From a virus, in IMG/VR virus record IMGVR_UViG_3300049855_000126, positions 1-23,310 of that record: 23,310 nt of DNA; one strand, written 5' to 3'. Positions 1-6,974 of the stretch are shown one piece after another (positions within the stretch are counted from its first letter, which is position 1; each line of letters begins with the position of its first letter). The notes under the pieces were generated by a model, which saw nothing but the letters and a program-made list of their open reading frames with translations, ran no database searches and was not told where the DNA came from. Both the position numbers and the translations under genes were made by a program.

Positions 1-420
1 TTCCAGCGAAGGTCAATCGTGTCGGTCACAAGGCTGGTCACGTTCCAGCGAAGGTCAATCGTGTCGGTCACAAGGCTGGTGACGTTCCAGCGCAGGTCAA
101 TCGTGTCGGTCACAAGGCTGGTCACGTTCCAGCGAAGGTCGAGTGTATCTGTCACAAGGCTGGTCACGTTCCAGCGAAGGTCGAGTGTATCTGTCACAAG
201 GCTGGTCACGTTCCAGCGAAGGTCGAGTGTGTCGTTGACTTGTGCGATAAGGTTCCAACGAACGTCGAGTGTGTCGTTGACTTGTGCGATAAGGTTCCAA
301 CGAACGTCGAGAGTGTCGGTCACAAGAGAGGTGACGTTCCAACGAACGTCGAGAGTGTCGGTCACAAGAGAGGTGACGTTCCAGCTAAGGTCGAGGGTGT
401 CGCTCACATATGAGACAACT
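1..420. repeat. Tandem repeat, 10 units of 42 bp
   Basis: Units begin with TTCCAGCG or TTCCAACG at positions 1, 43, 85, 127, 169, 211, 253, 295, 337 and 379. Units 1-3, 4-5, 6-7 and 8-9 form near-identical subgroups, which suggests stepwise local duplication. The array continues to the left edge, so the copy number is a minimum. It lies inside the coding region of the minus-strand repeat protein and encodes its 14-residue repeats. Confidence 0.95.
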
Positions 421-554
421 TCCCACAGCAAGAACCTGCCGTTGGACACGAACTCACCTTCGAGGTGAAAAGGTTGAGTCCGCTCCTCTATCTCAAAGCA
501 GTAGTATGGGCTCCTGCTGAGCCAAAGCCCTGCGTCTGAGATGGCACGCGCCAT
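1..554 (-). CDS. Repeat-containing phage protein, 5' part only (runs off the left edge)
   Basis: An open minus-strand frame starts at ATG 554-552 and runs to base 1 without a stop, giving at least 184 residues. The N-terminus (about 45 residues, beginning MARAISDAGLWLSRSPYY) is not repetitive. It is followed by ten 14-residue repeats of the type LDLRWNVTSLVTDT, with two copies reading LIAQVNDT in the second half. Short Trp-containing beta-type repeats of this sort are seen in phage structural or fibre-like proteins, so a virion or tail-associated role is likely but unproven. The start lies 4 nt after the stop of the 378-aa gene, and a GGTGATG stretch just upstream can act as a weak ribosome binding site. 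The frame was chosen because it continues the co-directional operon and gives a regular protein. All other frames across the repeat are open only because the 42-bp period is a multiple of three. Confidence 0.7.
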   Translation of the reverse strand, partial: MARAISDAGLWLSRSPYYCFEIEERTQPFHLEGEFVSNGRFLLWEVVSYVSDTLDLSWNVTSLVTDTLDVRWNVTSLVTDTLDVRWNLIAQVNDTLDVRWNLIAQVNDTLDLRWNVTSLVTDTLDLRWNVTSLVTDTLDLRWNVTSLVTDTIDLRWNVTSLVTDTIDLRWNVTSLVTDTIDLRW

Positions 555-558
555 GTCA

Positions 559-1695
559 TCACCCAGCTACCGTGGTGAAGGAGCCTGTGTAGGTGGTCGC
601 GCCAGTGGCCGACTTGGCGACTTCGAGGAAGGCTAGGCAGGCGTCGTCATACACTCGCTCAAGCTGGAAGGAACCCGAAATTGCATCCGTGGGGAGCATG
701 ATGTTGGCGAGCGGGCAGGCTATCCAGCCAATCGGATGGCCAATGACGAAGTTGATGGCCCCTGTTGCAACAGTTGCCGAGCACTGCATCTGATCCAACT
801 CCTTGATGCCTGTGTCGCCGCTTGCGAGAGGCGCGAACCACTGGCTGGTCGGGTGGTCAAGACGGTTTACAATGTTGGAAGAGTTCCCAGTCAGAGAAGG
901 CAACGTGGATGAGGCATTGCCGTTCTGATCGGTGTAGAGGCATGTCGTCCAGTTATGCGCGGTGGCTGGCAATACGGTCGTGCACTCGACAAAAACGAAG
1001 TTGCCATCAGCCGAGTCCTGATTGCCAGACGTTGTGTTCTGATACCTCGTTGGGACGCCCGTCACCGACTCGGTCGCGGTCGAGTTCATGGTCTTGGCCA
1101 CGCTGAACAGGCGGTCGTACATGAGAAGCTGATTTCCCGCCACGGACGCCATGATTTGTGCTGACGTGAAGTGCTGGGTGTCGCCTCCTGTTGGGTTGAC
1201 GAACGTGAAGGAGCCAGTGTCACTGTCAACATGGGCAGTCCCACCTGGAGCCGCCGCGCCGTTCGCACCAGCGACAGGCTGGTTACCGACTGCCCAAAGA
1301 GAATTGGTTGCAGCGACAACACCGGTGGTCCCAGCCTTTTGAAGGCTGAAGAGACGCTTCTTACCAGCCGCCGCCTCAGAGATGAGGTCGCTCAGGGAGG
1401 CGAAGCCAGTGTTGAGTTGCAGACCCTCCTGTTGGCGGGCGAGCCAGTGGTTGAAGCGCTGACCCACGTTGGCCTCGATCCGGCGAGCATGGTCCTTCAT
1501 CTTATCAAACAGAGATGCCTCTGAGCCCGCCTCGATGTGGCCACGGAAGTCGCCACCCTTGGTCACATACACCTTGCCGGGAACATGAGACACTGCGATG
1601 GGAGGACCATACCAGTCGCGCATGGACTCAGCAAGGTTCTCGACGGCTTCTGTCCCGAGCCAGCGTTCCAGTCTTTGTGAATGCGTAGCTCTCAT
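559..1695 (-). CDS. Phage virion-type structural protein, 378 aa
   Basis: I do not recognise a named family. The first ~110 residues are charged and helical in character. The remaining two thirds is rich in Gly, Ser, Thr, Ala and Asn with alternating hydrophobics (for example the region around SFTFVNPTGG and the C-terminal ATTYTGSFTTVAG), as in beta-rich virion proteins. There is no signal peptide or membrane segment. The start ATG overlaps the stop of the 70-aa gene upstream (ATGA), with GGAG 7 nt before it. Its place after the duplicated structural module and before the repeat protein supports a tail, neck or head-surface role. This is inference from context and composition. Confidence 0.75.
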   Translation of the reverse strand: MRATHSQRLERWLGTEAVENLAESMRDWYGPPIAVSHVPGKVYVTKGGDFRGHIEAGSEASLFDKMKDHARRIEANVGQRFNHWLARQQEGLQLNTGFASLSDLISEAAAGKKRLFSLQKAGTTGVVAATNSLWAVGNQPVAGANGAAAPGGTAHVDSDTGSFTFVNPTGGDTQHFTSAQIMASVAGNQLLMYDRLFSVAKTMNSTATESVTGVPTRYQNTTSGNQDSADGNFVFVECTTVLPATAHNWTTCLYTDQNGNASSTLPSLTGNSSNIVNRLDHPTSQWFAPLASGDTGIKELDQMQCSATVATGAINFVIGHPIGWIACPLANIMLPTDAISGSFQLERVYDDACLAFLEVAKSATGATTYTGSFTTVAG

Positions 1696-1904
1696 TTCAT
1701 ATCTCCATACAGTGCTTGGTAGTAGGCATTGATCGCGGCTCGTCTGTTTGCTTCTATCACAGAAATCAAGGCTCGACTAGCCGCTGATGTGATCTTGGCC
1801 TCAACAAAGGCAGACAACTTTGCTCGCATGAAGGACATCTCATCTTCCTTAAACACGCCCTCTGCAACTTTTGCAGCGATGCTATCGTATCCATCTTGTG
1901 TCAT
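1692..1904 (-). CDS. Small helical protein, 70 aa, paralogue of the C-terminal half of the 83-aa protein at 2392-2643
   Basis: The protein is short, charged and predicted helical. Residues 1-38 (starting MTQDGYDSIAAKVAEGVF, ending AFVEAKI) align with the last 37 residues of the 83-aa protein two genes upstream. The shared pattern is MT, D, A.K, G, ED and a closing AF.AK. It overlaps both neighbours by 4 nt (ATGA junctions), so it is translationally coupled between the 162-aa and 378-aa genes. Its function is unknown. Because it always follows a member of the RLSGG structural pair, it may be an assembly partner or chaperone of that protein. That is inference. Confidence 0.7.
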   Translation of the reverse strand: MTQDGYDSIAAKVAEGVFKEDEMSFMRAKLSAFVEAKITSAASRALISVIEANRRAAINAYYQALYGDMK

Positions 1905-2389
1905 GGCGCAGTCACTCCGCCCAATGTGATACTGCGACTAGGGGTCTGAGCCGTTGAAGATGAAGGTGATATACGCCGAACCCACACTCCCATGTACTCA
2001 GCGGGACCCAAGTCTTGAAAGGTTTCGAGCTTGTCAATGTTGTTGTAGAATTGAAATGTGATGCCAGCAGGAGCCGTGTACTCGTCGGCGATGACCTCTA
2101 AGTCTGTGTTTTTCGTGATGAAGCCGAAGCTGAGTAGAGTCAAGGCCCCCGCAGTGAACAAGTACGTTCTCCTGAGAGTCAAGGACGCATTGTTATTCCT
2201 GAAGTAGATGCCTCTGTAGGAGGTGTCCCCAGCCAACGCCTCAGCGGCGGTGATGCTGTCAAACAGATTATCAACCACCGCGTTGACAACAGCAGTTGAC
2301 GACATGACCCCACCAAGGGAGGCATTGGGGTCGGTGTTGCCCGACCCACCCGACAACCGCATTTGAATGTTGCCAGTGACGATGGGCAT
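1901..2389 (-). CDS. Phage structural protein, 162 aa, paralogue of 2655-3164
   Basis: The N-terminus MPIVTGNIQMRLSGGSGN and motifs NASLGG, SS, DNLFD, AGD.SYR, TAPAG and GVWVRR match the 169-aa protein at 2655-3164 along the whole length. The two are therefore diverged copies of one gene. Proteins with the pattern IQxRLSGGxxNxDxNAxLGG are known to me as hypothetical virion proteins of tailed phages of Proteobacteria. The exact role (decoration, tail or neck) is not settled from sequence. The start has AGGGG 5 nt upstream, formed by the end of the preceding gene. The stop overlaps the start of the 70-aa gene. Confidence 0.8.
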   Translation of the reverse strand: MPIVTGNIQMRLSGGSGNTDPNASLGGVMSSTAVVNAVVDNLFDSITAAEALAGDTSYRGIYFRNNNASLTLRRTYLFTAGALTLLSFGFITKNTDLEVIADEYTAPAGITFQFYNNIDKLETFQDLGPAEYMGVWVRRISPSSSTAQTPSRSITLGGVTAP

Positions 2390-2391
2390 GA

Positions 2392-2643
2392 CTACCCCTT
2401 GGCATCAAACGCGGCGATCATGTCCTTGACGATCTGGACCTTGTCCTCGGTGTATCCACCACGCTCCAGCTTTGATGCCATGCGGTCGCGGTCAGCCTCG
2501 GTCATGGGGAGGTTCCCGCTACGGGGGAAAGCAACGGCCTGTTTGGCCGATGTCTCACGCTCCAGTTGAGACTTCTCGAATGCCTTGACCTTGTCTGCGT
2601 GAGCAGGGTCATTCTTGATCTTCTCGTACATCTCAGGGGTCAT
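2392..2643 (-). CDS. Small charged protein, 83 aa, first copy of the duplicated partner gene
   Basis: This is a highly charged, Lys/Glu/Asp-rich, probably helical protein without Cys or membrane segments. Its C-terminal half (from MTEADRDRMASKLERGG to AAFDAKG) resembles the N-terminal half of the 70-aa protein at 1692-1904. AGGGAG lies 7 nt before the ATG. It sits between the two paralogous structural genes and ends 2 nt before the second one begins. No enzymatic motif is visible and its function is unknown. Conservation of the pair order suggests it works with the structural protein next to it. Confidence 0.7.
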   Translation of the reverse strand: MTPEMYEKIKNDPAHADKVKAFEKSQLERETSAKQAVAFPRSGNLPMTEADRDRMASKLERGGYTEDKVQIVKDMIAAFDAKG

Positions 2644-2654
2644 TGGTGCTCTCC

Positions 2655-3164
2655 CTACGCTGCCGTGTCGCCTTCAACGCTGATAATGACGCTGTCTGTG
2701 TTATACGCAGCAGCGCCTGCCGTCACCGTGCGACGGACCCACACAGCGTAGTGCTGACCAGCCGGGATGGTGCCGAGGGAAAGGCCGGTGCCCTTGCTGG
2801 AGGGTGACGTGAAGGACTCACCAGCCGGGGCCGTGTTCTCGTTGGCCACAGTTTCAGCCGTGGCGTTCAGGCCCTCACCAGCGAGGGCGATGGCCACCGT
2901 GGTGTCAGTGGAGGGAGTGTTGGTGCTGATCCAGACGACCGCATTCTGAAGTGAGAGAGAACCATGTGCATTGTGGACGTAGAAGCAGCGGTACTCAATG
3001 TCACCGGCTGCCGACTCATCACCGGTGACCTGATCGAACAGGTTGTGAAGGGAAGCGGTCGTGATCTGCACCGAGGACTTTGCACCACCGAGCGCAGCGT
3101 TCACATCCGAGTTCGCTGCACCGCCTGAAAGGCGGAATTGAATGTCTGTAGCTGTGACGGGCAT
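2655..3164 (-). CDS. Phage structural protein, 169 aa, RLSGG family, first copy
   Basis: The N-terminus MPVTATDIQFRLSGGAANSD is followed by NAALGGAKSS, HNLFDQVTG, AGDIEYRCFYVHN, a beta-rich middle, NTAPAGESF and YAVWVRR. It is the closer match to the family as I know it from other phages; the 162-aa copy is more diverged. A strong AGGAGA site lies 6 nt before the ATG. A promoter candidate and a palindrome precede it, so it is probably the first gene of a separate structural transcript. A virion role is likely, given composition and position between head genes and the fibre-like repeat protein, but the exact structure is unknown. Confidence 0.8.
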   Translation of the reverse strand: MPVTATDIQFRLSGGAANSDVNAALGGAKSSVQITTASLHNLFDQVTGDESAAGDIEYRCFYVHNAHGSLSLQNAVVWISTNTPSTDTTVAIALAGEGLNATAETVANENTAPAGESFTSPSSKGTGLSLGTIPAGQHYAVWVRRTVTAGAAAYNTDSVIISVEGDTAA

Positions 3165-3182
3165 GTGAATCTCCTATCTGCT

Positions 3183-3197
3183 AAACCTATTAGGTTT
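3183..3197. promoter_or_regulatory. 15-bp palindrome, possible operator
   Basis: AAACCT and AGGTTT flank ATT as a perfect inverted repeat between the candidate -10 box and the ribosome binding site of the 169-aa structural gene. It could be an operator or a small leader hairpin. A second 10-bp palindrome (TAAGCGCTTA, 3212-3221) lies in the promoter spacer. Confidence 0.4.
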
Positions 3198-3224
3198 CAT
3201 ACATCAAGCTTTAAGCGCTTACAA
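3196..3224 (-). promoter_or_regulatory. Candidate sigma70-type promoter for the structural operon
   Basis: Read on the minus strand, a TTGTAA -35 box (3224-3219) and a TATGAA -10 box (3201-3196) are separated by 17 bp. They lie in the 71-bp gap between the metallophosphoesterase gene and the 169-aa structural gene. Each hexamer matches the consensus at four positions, so this is a moderate candidate seen by eye only. Confidence 0.35.
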
Positions 3225-3235
3225 CCAGAAACAGA

Positions 3236-4837
3236 TCAGGCCCGCCACTTGCCTTCCCAGCAAGTTATGATCGCACGCTTGCCGTTACTGTAGGTGACCA
3301 CATGCGAGTAAGACCAGGACGAAGGGCCTTTCTTATACTTCGGATTCATAGCGCAAGTGCCTGCAACGTACAATCCGTCCACAATGCGAGCTGAGTGAGT
3401 GTGCCCGGTGTTCGCGCGGCGTCCGATACGTGATAAGTTTAGCGGGTTACCGCGTTGACCGTCAGGGCCCAGATCACCGTGCATGCCACATTCAATGCCT
3501 CCATGGTCGGCACAAATAACGAAGGACTCATCCTGACGAAGGAAACGGAAACTCCCAGAAAGGCCTGTGGCACGCAGAGCGTCTTCCACAACGTGGTAAC
3601 TGTCATTTCCCGACTCCATTGCCTTGTAGTACGCGAGTTGCCGTTCGAGGAAGAACACCGCATTTGGCGGATCGAAGCGGTAGTCCCCTTCGCGCAACCA
3701 GCGTACCATCGCATTGTCGTGGTTCGAGTCAACGATGATTGTCTCACACCACGACCTGTTGACTTGTGAGCTTAGGAAACGTGCGAGGTTAGTGCACTCG
3801 CTCGCCACGTTATCCCTGCTCGTCTTGTACTTCAGATAGAAGGCGTGAGGGTCTTTTGTATCATGGTGATTGCGCGACCGGAAGTCGAGTGAGTCGTGCA
3901 TGAATTGAAAGTGTGGCCTGAGAGTATCTAAGATACCATCCTTGCCCCAGTTCATGCTACGCACTTCCTCGTCCATGCAGTCGTCGTGGATGTCACCCCA
4001 ATTGATTGCCTCAACGCGGACGCCTTCAGCGACCTTCTCACGACTGACGCGACGGTCGAGGTCCTGAAAGGATCCATCGTCGGCGGCTGAGATCTGGCGA
4101 ACATACCAACACCCATCTTCATCGACTTCGACGATCAAGGCGCCGTAAATGTGGTGAAACTCTGCTTTGATACCTTCCTTGCGTTGAAGATAATTGCGCT
4201 TCGTGACCGTGCCGGTCGTGTAGTTGAACTTCGCACCTTCGCCTTTGATCTGTGCGACCGAAGCCATCGACATCTTAGCATGTGGAAAGATGCCAGACTT
4301 ACGTCCAGTGTAGGTCTCGAGGCCTGACAGTGGGCGAACCGCGGTCGGCAGGATATTCATCTCACCGCAGAAGACGAGGTTCGGCGCAAGCTCGACCGAG
4401 TCGTCGCAGACGTAGTCGGCAATCTCGCTAGCGTACATCACGCCGTCCGAGTCAATGCTCGCATCCGAATAGGCTTTCACCTTTTCGCGGACACGTTGAA
4501 AACCTGTCTTGTTGTAAGTGTAGCGGGACACGAGCAATTCGACGTTGTCCGTTCCTTCGCGGGCAAGTAGCCAGTCCTTGTAGGTGAGGAGATTCTTCCA
4601 GAACCCGTCATGGACGAGTGTGTTGTTCTGCGCCGATGTGACGATGTAGTACTTGACGCCCGACTTCGGTACCTTGCGAACTTTTATTTTTCGTTCGCTG
4701 GTCTGGCCTGTGTACACAGGCCCTTCGGTTTCAATGATCTTCTTGACTGCTGAGCGTGAAAGTCCAGTTGCTCGAGCCGTCGCTCTGATTGAGCCCGTCT
4801 TGTCATATACTGATCGTACTGCAAGATTACTTTCCAT
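3236..4837 (-). CDS. Phage T5 A1-like metallophosphoesterase with N-terminal helix-turn-helix, 533 aa
   Basis: The C-terminal two thirds carries the ordered motifs of the calcineurin-like metallophosphoesterase fold: GDIHDD (281-286), SNHDNA (371-376), ADHGG (443-447), GMHGD (451-455) and GHTHS (478-482). These supply Asp, His and Asn ligands for a two-metal centre. Residues about 14-36 (GSIRATARATGLSRSAVKKI) form a helix-turn-helix of the resolvase/transposase type. Length and motif order fit the phage T5 DNA transfer protein A1, a ~556-aa protein needed for second-step transfer and host DNA breakdown. By analogy it may be a Mn-dependent nuclease that attacks host DNA or modifies phage DNA. 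The start has AGGAGA 5 nt upstream. It is odd that such a usually pre-early gene lies among late structural genes. The family call is fairly good; the biological role is inferred. Confidence 0.65.
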   Translation of the reverse strand: MESNLAVRSVYDKTGSIRATARATGLSRSAVKKIIETEGPVYTGQTSERKIKVRKVPKSGVKYYIVTSAQNNTLVHDGFWKNLLTYKDWLLAREGTDNVELLVSRYTYNKTGFQRVREKVKAYSDASIDSDGVMYASEIADYVCDDSVELAPNLVFCGEMNILPTAVRPLSGLETYTGRKSGIFPHAKMSMASVAQIKGEGAKFNYTTGTVTKRNYLQRKEGIKAEFHHIYGALIVEVDEDGCWYVRQISAADDGSFQDLDRRVSREKVAEGVRVEAINWGDIHDDCMDEEVRSMNWGKDGILDTLRPHFQFMHDSLDFRSRNHHDTKDPHAFYLKYKTSRDNVASECTNLARFLSSQVNRSWCETIIVDSNHDNAMVRWLREGDYRFDPPNAVFFLERQLAYYKAMESGNDSYHVVEDALRATGLSGSFRFLRQDESFVICADHGGIECGMHGDLGPDGQRGNPLNLSRIGRRANTGHTHSARIVDGLYVAGTCAMNPKYKKGPSSWSYSHVVTYSNGKRAIITCWEGKWRA

Positions 4838-4872
4838 GCGTTTCTCCTATGGCCAGCATATCAGTTAGCACA

Positions 4873-5031
4873 TTATGTGCAAGTACATGCTAAGAATTCG
4901 CTGAAAGGCTTATACCAACAGTTAGCAGCGACGAGATAAGCGACAAGTGCGAGGGGCAACGATGCAAGGATGGTAAACGTGACCACCGTCTGTGCCACAA
5001 TCCAGAGGGCGCGACCTAACGGGCTAGCCAT
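4873..5031 (-). CDS. Small membrane protein, 52 aa, overlapping the end of the 96-aa gene
   Basis: ATG 5031-5029 opens a 52-codon frame ending at TAA 4875-4873, inside what would otherwise be a gap. The peptide MASPLGRALWIVAQTVV continues as a strongly hydrophobic segment to about residue 34, then a short Cys-containing tail. It starts 16 nt inside the end of the 96-aa gene, with GGGAG about 11 nt before the ATG, so translational coupling is likely. A single hydrophobic helix beside another small one-helix protein is typical of phage holin or anti-holin pairs, but there is no homology evidence. Confidence 0.5.
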   Translation of the reverse strand: MASPLGRALWIVAQTVVTFTILASLPLALVAYLVAANCWYKPFSEFLACTCT

Positions 5032-5306
5032 TGCAGCATGAACTCCCGGAGCCCATCCCTGAAAATGGCGAACACAGCCACAGCGACGGCGAGGATGGCA
5101 GTTGGGACAACCGCGTTGCGGATCATCTTCTTAGCGTCCTCGGTGCCTTTTCGCGTGTCTGCTAGATATCGAAGATCGTTGCGGAATTCTTTCAGTGAAT
5201 CCGGGTCGTTCACGTCAATATCGAAGTACCGGAAGAAGCTGCCAAGGGCCTTTGTGGCCGCCTCTTCCGCTATGGTCTTCGCTTCGTCATGACTCAACCC
5301 TTGCAT
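5016..5306 (-). CDS. Single-pass membrane protein, 96 aa, holin-like candidate
   Basis: Residues 1-62 are charged and soluble (MQGLSHDEAKTIAEEAAT..., with an acidic stretch around DIDVNDPDSLKEF). They are followed by one hydrophobic helix at about residues 65-83 (AVVPTAILAVAVAVFAIF) and a short C-terminal tail. I recognise it only as a small phage protein with a C-terminal membrane anchor. A role in lysis or in membrane contact during infection is possible because a second membrane protein overlaps its end. The ribosome binding site is weak (AAGGG about 8 nt upstream). The start lies 11 nt after the preceding 82-aa gene. Confidence 0.65.
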   Translation of the reverse strand: MQGLSHDEAKTIAEEAATKALGSFFRYFDIDVNDPDSLKEFRNDLRYLADTRKGTEDAKKMIRNAVVPTAILAVAVAVFAIFRDGLREFMLQWLAR

Positions 5307-5317
5307 GGCTCATACCC

Positions 5318-5566
5318 TTACTCGGGCGCAGCCGGCTTGCGCTTGATGTCCGATGGCTTGAGGGCTTCAGATGGCTTCGCGGCAGCAACTGACGCGTCAA
5401 ACTTGGCTTTCTCGTCAGCATCGGCCTTCGCCTTCGCGACAAGTTGATCCGCCTGAGCGGTCTTGCCTGCAATGACGAGAGCGCCGTTGCTCGCAGCGAT
5501 CTGCTCTGCAGACGCAAAGCCAAAGAATGCTGGATTGTTCTTCTTGGTGACAGGGATCAGGGACAT
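5318..5566 (-). CDS. Small Ala/Lys-rich protein, 82 aa
   Basis: MSLIPVTKKNNPAFFGFASA is followed by an Ala, Lys and Asp-rich helical stretch and a basic Pro-rich tail (SDIKRKPAAPE). An AGGAGG site sits 5 nt before the ATG. It is the first gene after the coat protein and its hairpin terminator. The good ribosome binding site suggests appreciable expression, perhaps as a head-associated minor protein. No family is recognised. Confidence 0.65.
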   Translation of the reverse strand: MSLIPVTKKNNPAFFGFASAEQIAASNGALVIAGKTAQADQLVAKAKADADEKAKFDASVAAAKPSEALKPSDIKRKPAAPE

Positions 5567-5601
5567 AAGGTCCTCCTCGTTTGATCAGAGCTGAAAGGAA
5601 G

Positions 5602-5625
5602 GAGGGGCCCTTTTCAGGGCCCCTC
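5602..5625 (-). terminator. GC-rich hairpin after the coat protein gene
   Basis: A perfect 9-bp stem (GAGGGGCCC/GGGCCCCTC) with a 6-nt loop lies 5 nt after the coat gene stop. The minus-strand product continues with CCTTCCTTTC, a pyrimidine tract but not a clean U-run. It is probably a partial terminator or a 3' stabiliser that lowers expression of downstream genes relative to the coat protein. Confidence 0.65.
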
Positions 5626-5630
5626 ACTCA

Positions 5631-6860
5631 TTAGGCGGGGTAGACCGAGGTGGCGCGGAGGACGCGAGTGGCCATCATTGGGTCCAGAGTCTGGTACCCG
5701 TAGAGAGCGTCCAGGGCGACGAAGTTGGTCGCCGTGTCACCGTCGTAGTACATGCGGGCGCGGAGCGAGACGCCCGAGATCTCATCCGTGACGGTCTCGA
5801 TCTGAGCGCCGCGGCCATCGCCGGTGCGCGGAAGAGGAGCGAAGGCGAGGGCGAAGGCGTTGCGGTGGAACATGATGTTCCGGTAGTTCGCGGCCTCTTC
5901 GATGGCATCCAGGATCACGAAGGTGACCACCGCGTCATCCGCGACCGCCTTGCGGAGGCCGGGGTAGAACGTGAAGGTACCAGCACCCGAAGACAGCGTT
6001 GTCGCGGCCGTCAGGATGTAGACCGTATCGTCACCCGCGACCTGGAAGGTGTCGCCGACCTGGAAGGTCTGTGTGGTCGTGCCGCCGTCCATCGCGACCG
6101 AGGTCGTGTTGCCGGCGTAACCCGAACCGTTGTTGATCGCAAGAGCGCGGTCGCCTGTGGCGGCCGAGGCAGTCGCGGTCGAAGACATCGTGGGGCCAGT
6201 CACATCAGCGTTCTGCGAGACGAAGGTCTCGACGCCGAAGCGTGTGCCGAGCGAGCCGCGCATGAGGGCTTCCTGGTTCAGAGCAGGGCCGGCAGCGTCA
6301 GCACGGTGGAAGATGTCCATGTCGAGGAACGCGGCTTCCATGCCCGTGTCAATGGCGTAGTGCACCATGCCCGGATCAATGTTGACGTTGTTGCCGCGGA
6401 GGACCTTGCGAGGTCCGGTGATGAAGGCCGAGGAGGCCGTACCGGAAATGGTCTTCTTCGGGCCCACCTTGGCGCCGAGTGTGTAGAGGTCCTGGTCGAT
6501 CTTGTCGGCAAGAGCATACGCAGCGGGCTTGATGTGCTCGTTGATGATGCGCTCGGAGGTGTAGGCGAGTTCCTTGTCGGTGACCTTGAACTTCACTTCC
6601 TGGTGAGAGTCGAGGGAGATAGACACGTTCTGGCCCAGGAGATCCTGAGCGGTCGTGCCTGTGCCGGCAACATGCGTCGAAGCAGTGAAGTGGGATGGAC
6701 GCCGCATGTTGATTGTGTCGCCGAGAGAGTTGCCAGCACCGTTGCGCTCGGCTTCCGCGCCGCGGTGAACGCGGCCGGCCATGCCGAGGGCCTTGAAGAG
6801 CTGGATCAGAGCCTCGTTCGCGAAGAACGTGACGTTATAGTTACCAAGAGTGTTAGCCAT
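5631..6860 (-). CDS. Major capsid protein, P22 coat protein-like (HK97 fold), 409 aa
   Basis: MANTLGNYNVTFFANEALIQ begins the extended N-arm. The stretch SDxHQEVKFKVTDKELAY and the long helix IINEHIKPAAYALADKIDQDLY fit the spine-helix region of P22-type coat proteins. A beta-rich insertion of about residues 230-310 (VGDTFQVAGDDTVYILTAAT) corresponds to the extra I-domain of the P22 coat family. The C-terminus (ARMYYDGDTATNFVALDALYG, then ATRVLRATSVYPA) fits the last coat strand. Length is close to P22 coat (430 aa). It follows the scaffold gene, as in P22-like heads. It has AGGAGG 5 nt before ATG, its own promoter, a structured leader and a hairpin behind it, all consistent with the most highly expressed virion gene. 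Confidence in the coat assignment is high; family-level assignment is by memory. Confidence 0.9.
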   Translation of the reverse strand: MANTLGNYNVTFFANEALIQLFKALGMAGRVHRGAEAERNGAGNSLGDTINMRRPSHFTASTHVAGTGTTAQDLLGQNVSISLDSHQEVKFKVTDKELAYTSERIINEHIKPAAYALADKIDQDLYTLGAKVGPKKTISGTASSAFITGPRKVLRGNNVNIDPGMVHYAIDTGMEAAFLDMDIFHRADAAGPALNQEALMRGSLGTRFGVETFVSQNADVTGPTMSSTATASAATGDRALAINNGSGYAGNTTSVAMDGGTTTQTFQVGDTFQVAGDDTVYILTAATTLSSGAGTFTFYPGLRKAVADDAVVTFVILDAIEEAANYRNIMFHRNAFALAFAPLPRTGDGRGAQIETVTDEISGVSLRARMYYDGDTATNFVALDALYGYQTLDPMMATRVLRATSVYPA

Positions 6861-6881
6861 GCTGGCCTCCTGAGGTTCGGT

Positions 6882-6926
6882 GCGCTCGTCGCGCTGGTTG
6901 GTTTACGTCAACCTTACGACGAGCGC
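6882..6926 (-). promoter_or_regulatory. Long hairpin in the coat-gene leader
   Basis: A perfect 10-bp outer stem (GCGCTCGTCG at 6882-6891 with CGACGAGCGC at 6917-6926) encloses an inner GGTTG/CAACC stem (6896-6900, 6909-6913). If transcription starts near 6939, the hairpin fills most of the ~79-nt leader and ends about 20 nt before the coat ATG, leaving the AGGAGG site free. It may stabilise the mRNA or serve as a translational control site. Confidence 0.6.
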
Positions 6927-6945
6927 AAAGATGACGCGATGGGTC

Positions 6946-6974
6946 CTTATAGGACAGATAGTCGATCAGGTCAA
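6946..6974 (-). promoter_or_regulatory. Sigma70-type promoter for the coat gene
   Basis: On the minus strand, TTGACC (6974-6969) and TATAAG (6951-6946) are separated by exactly 17 bp, each with five of six consensus bases. It lies between the scaffold stop and the coat start. This is the best promoter I can see in the window. Confidence 0.7.

Noticed and set aside
1-420. CRISPR array
   Set aside because: The repeats are directly adjacent without spacers, vary gradually from unit to unit and encode a protein repeat.
19-468. A 149-residue plus-strand open frame across the 42-bp repeats (and an 81-residue minus-strand one at 97-342)
   Set aside because: The repeat period is a multiple of three, so several frames stay open by default. 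Only the minus-strand frame from 554 matches operon direction, joins a non-repetitive N-terminus and gives a plausible structural repeat.
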